DNA from: Brachionus rotundiformis
Taxonomy: Eukaryota > Rotifera > Eurotatoria > Ploima > Brachionidae
Assembly (NCBI GenBank): GCA_016802295.1
Contig: JAESIW010000162.1
Coordinates: 906,213 to 970,212 of the forward strand
DNA: 64,000 nt
Reading direction: 5' to 3'
Part shown: in pieces, positions 62,363-64,000 of the stretch
Layout of the letters: each line of letters begins with the position of its first letter
Position numbering within the stretch: the stretch's first letter is position 1
Program-made: the position numbers and the translations under genes
Notes under the pieces: model-generated
Told to the model about the DNA's origin: nothing
Database searches by the model: none
What the model saw: the letters and a program-made list of their open reading frames with translations, nothing else

Positions 62363-63418
62363 TTAATTATGGGTAGTTGACCTATTATTTCGTTTTTTAT
62401 TACGAAGCCAATATTTGATTAAAATAATTATTGCACAAATAGGTAAAGTTGTAACTATAACAATTTCTATTATTGTGAAAAGTGATTCTTTTGCTTTCTT
62501 TAGCTTCGTTTTGTAATTTAGCAAATCGAGATTTGTTGAGATGGTCTCTTTTTGGGCTTTATTGTTAAATAATTCGCTTGGTTTGTTCATCGAAAAGATT
62601 CTATTTCTTTTAAAATGTCAAAGTTTTTGAGAAGAAGTGATGTTTGATCAAAGTTTAGGTTTTCGTTAACGCTATTGAAGTTAATTAGATGTTTTTGTCT
62701 CGTGGATTTCGTTATTTTTATTTTTGATCCGTTTATAATGATAACTCGTTTTGCTTGGCAAAGTAACGATTTTCGTGCTTATCGTATGTTCGTGATCCGA
62801 AAACGATCAATTATCCGTAGTTGTTATAAATTATGAGCTCGTTATCACGATTGTCTCTTATTTTAAAAAATTCTTGGATTCGTCTTCTAAAAATTGAATA
62901 CAAATTTTCCAAAGAATCGCATATTAATTTTGTTAGTTCCTTTGGATATCATTGTTAGTAAATTAAAACTTTTGTAATCAATATCAGTTAGCATTAACTG
63001 ATGTTCGGTATTTAAGACATTTTCAGATAAAGGCAATTTTTGTGACTCATTATTTTTCGTTAAATAAAGTCGGCTGTTGTTAAGAGTTCCATACCACATT
63101 CTTTTGTAGAACCATTAATATCGAAGAGTTGATTCTCCGAAATTGCTATAAGTCCGCTAATATTTAACTTCAAACTCACTAAGTAGCTAAATGGACACTC
63201 GTGAATAATATCCTTTTCAGTTCTTACATCTATTTTGTCTCGAGTGCACATAAACCTATTTCCGTTTTTATAAAATGGGGTTTTTTCAAGAACATTATAT
63301 AATTCGAAGTGAAAGTTTGATTCGAACGTGTTGTAACTACAAAGATGGCTGGTTGATAAAATTTGACTATTGTCATTGAAAGTACAAAACTCAAAACAAT
63401 CCTAAAAGTATTTTCCAA
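62363..63418 (-). pseudogene. Broken envelope-like type I membrane glycoprotein
   Basis: Four minus-strand frames follow each other: 63230-63418, 63060-63251, 62887-63099 and 62363-62590. The first starts with a hydrophobic signal-like segment, the middle ones carry several N-glycosylation sequons and cysteines, and the last has one strong membrane-spanning segment (IVIVTTLPICAIIILI) followed by a short basic tail. The order signal, glycosylated ectodomain, anchor, short basic tail is that of retroelement envelope proteins, such as those of Ty3/gypsy-type elements. Consecutive frames overlap by tens of bases, so they are separated by frameshifts, not introns. No reverse transcriptase or integrase is visible nearby. 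A decayed host glycoprotein is the alternative. Confidence 0.4.
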
Positions 63419-63876
63419 TTTAGATTATTATATTTGAATAAGTCAAATTATTTACTCCTCAAAAAGCTATTTCTGGTAATTATTTCTGGTATTTCTGGTA
63501 AAAGATTATTTATACTTGTTTTCCAAAAATTAATAAAACAGCTTGGAGATGATAAAAGAAATCAATAACGACTCAAAATCGCTATATTTTCTTTATTTTA
63601 CGATATATAGGACAAAATCAAACATATTTACCATATAAAGTAACTAAAAAATTTAATCTTTAAAATGTACCTTATTTAACTAAAATAATTAAGTAAATGA
63701 CTAAAAAAATGATTTCAAGTATCAATACTACACTAATTCTCGGAAATAAAGAAGTTTTTTCTAAATATTGATTAACATTATAAATTTCTTATTTTTTAAG
63801 AATCCTAAAAGTATTTTCCGATTTAGATTATTATATTTGAATAAATTGAATTTTACTCCTCAAAAAGACTATTTTG
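63399..63876. repeat. Direct repeat pair of about 76 bp, 402 bp apart
   Basis: Copies at 63399-63475 and 63801-63876 share AATCCTAAAAGTATTTTCC, TTTAGATTATTATATTTGAA and TACTCCTCAAAAAG with few differences. The envelope-like frame begins inside the first copy. Between the copies at 63467-63500 the unit TATTTCTGGTA recurs three times. Could be a local duplication or part of a degraded terminal repeat. Confidence 0.8.
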
Positions 63877-64000
63877 GATAAGTTTGCAATCAATCTGTAG
63901 TTTGTGTTAAAAATGTCTTATATTTTTATAAAAACAATCTAATTGTTGATAATCATGTATCATTAGGCATTTTACTTTACTATTTGTAACAAAAAATGTA

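Noticed and set aside
1..64000. CRISPR array, bacterial operon or ribosomal RNA genes
   Set aside because: No regularly spaced direct repeats of CRISPR type, no rRNA-like conserved segments; spliceosomal introns show a eukaryotic nuclear origin.

Overview
This window is nuclear DNA from a small-genome animal. It is very A+T-rich, its protein genes are split by GT-AG introns mostly 40-60 nt long, and it encodes animal and ciliary proteins: a KANK talin-binding scaffold, a nicotinic-type Cys-loop receptor subunit, IFT52, a CFAP20DC-like protein, a FN3/Ig/PAN extracellular protein and a protein of an invertebrate multi-DUF secreted family. A compact lophotrochozoan-grade animal (orthonectid- or rotifer-like) would fit, but the sequence alone does not fix the taxon.

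Layout. 1-20.7 kb: a receptor-like gene cut by the left edge (minus), mitochondrial uS15 (MRPS15), a PCED1-like SGNH esterase, two ELOVL paralogues in opposite orientation flanking ARPC4, a coiled-coil protein, dihydropteridine reductase (QDPR), an unrecognised charged protein, and a secreted DUF7042-7045-type protein (minus). 20.7-26.35 kb: the longest gene-free stretch. 26.35-31.8 kb: a tight minus-strand run IFT52 > TRIT1 > CNOT11 with gaps of only 192 and 133 bp. 32.6-53.9 kb: a six-cysteine single-pass membrane protein, KANK, BSDC1 (with a near-perfect foldback in one intron), PSMC2 (proteasome Rpt1), CFAP20DC (minus) and a non-alpha nicotinic receptor-like subunit. 54.2-64 kb: no intact gene; a decayed Tc1/mariner element, a MITE-like element with an 8-bp target duplication, AT-hook and TALE-homeodomain fragments, a possible solo LTR, decayed coding debris, and a broken envelope-like membrane glycoprotein on the minus strand.

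Functional themes: housekeeping (MRPS15, QDPR, TRIT1, CNOT11, PSMC2, ARPC4), very-long-chain fatty acid elongation, cilia (IFT52, CFAP20DC), cell-matrix and membrane signalling (KANK, FN3/Ig/PAN protein, six-Cys membrane protein) and neurotransmission. Exon models were built by hand from reading-frame continuity, GT-AG borders and family resemblance recalled from memory. The phases of every model listed as complete close exactly. The exceptions in certainty are the last junction of the receptor subunit and the 4th exon of BSDC1.
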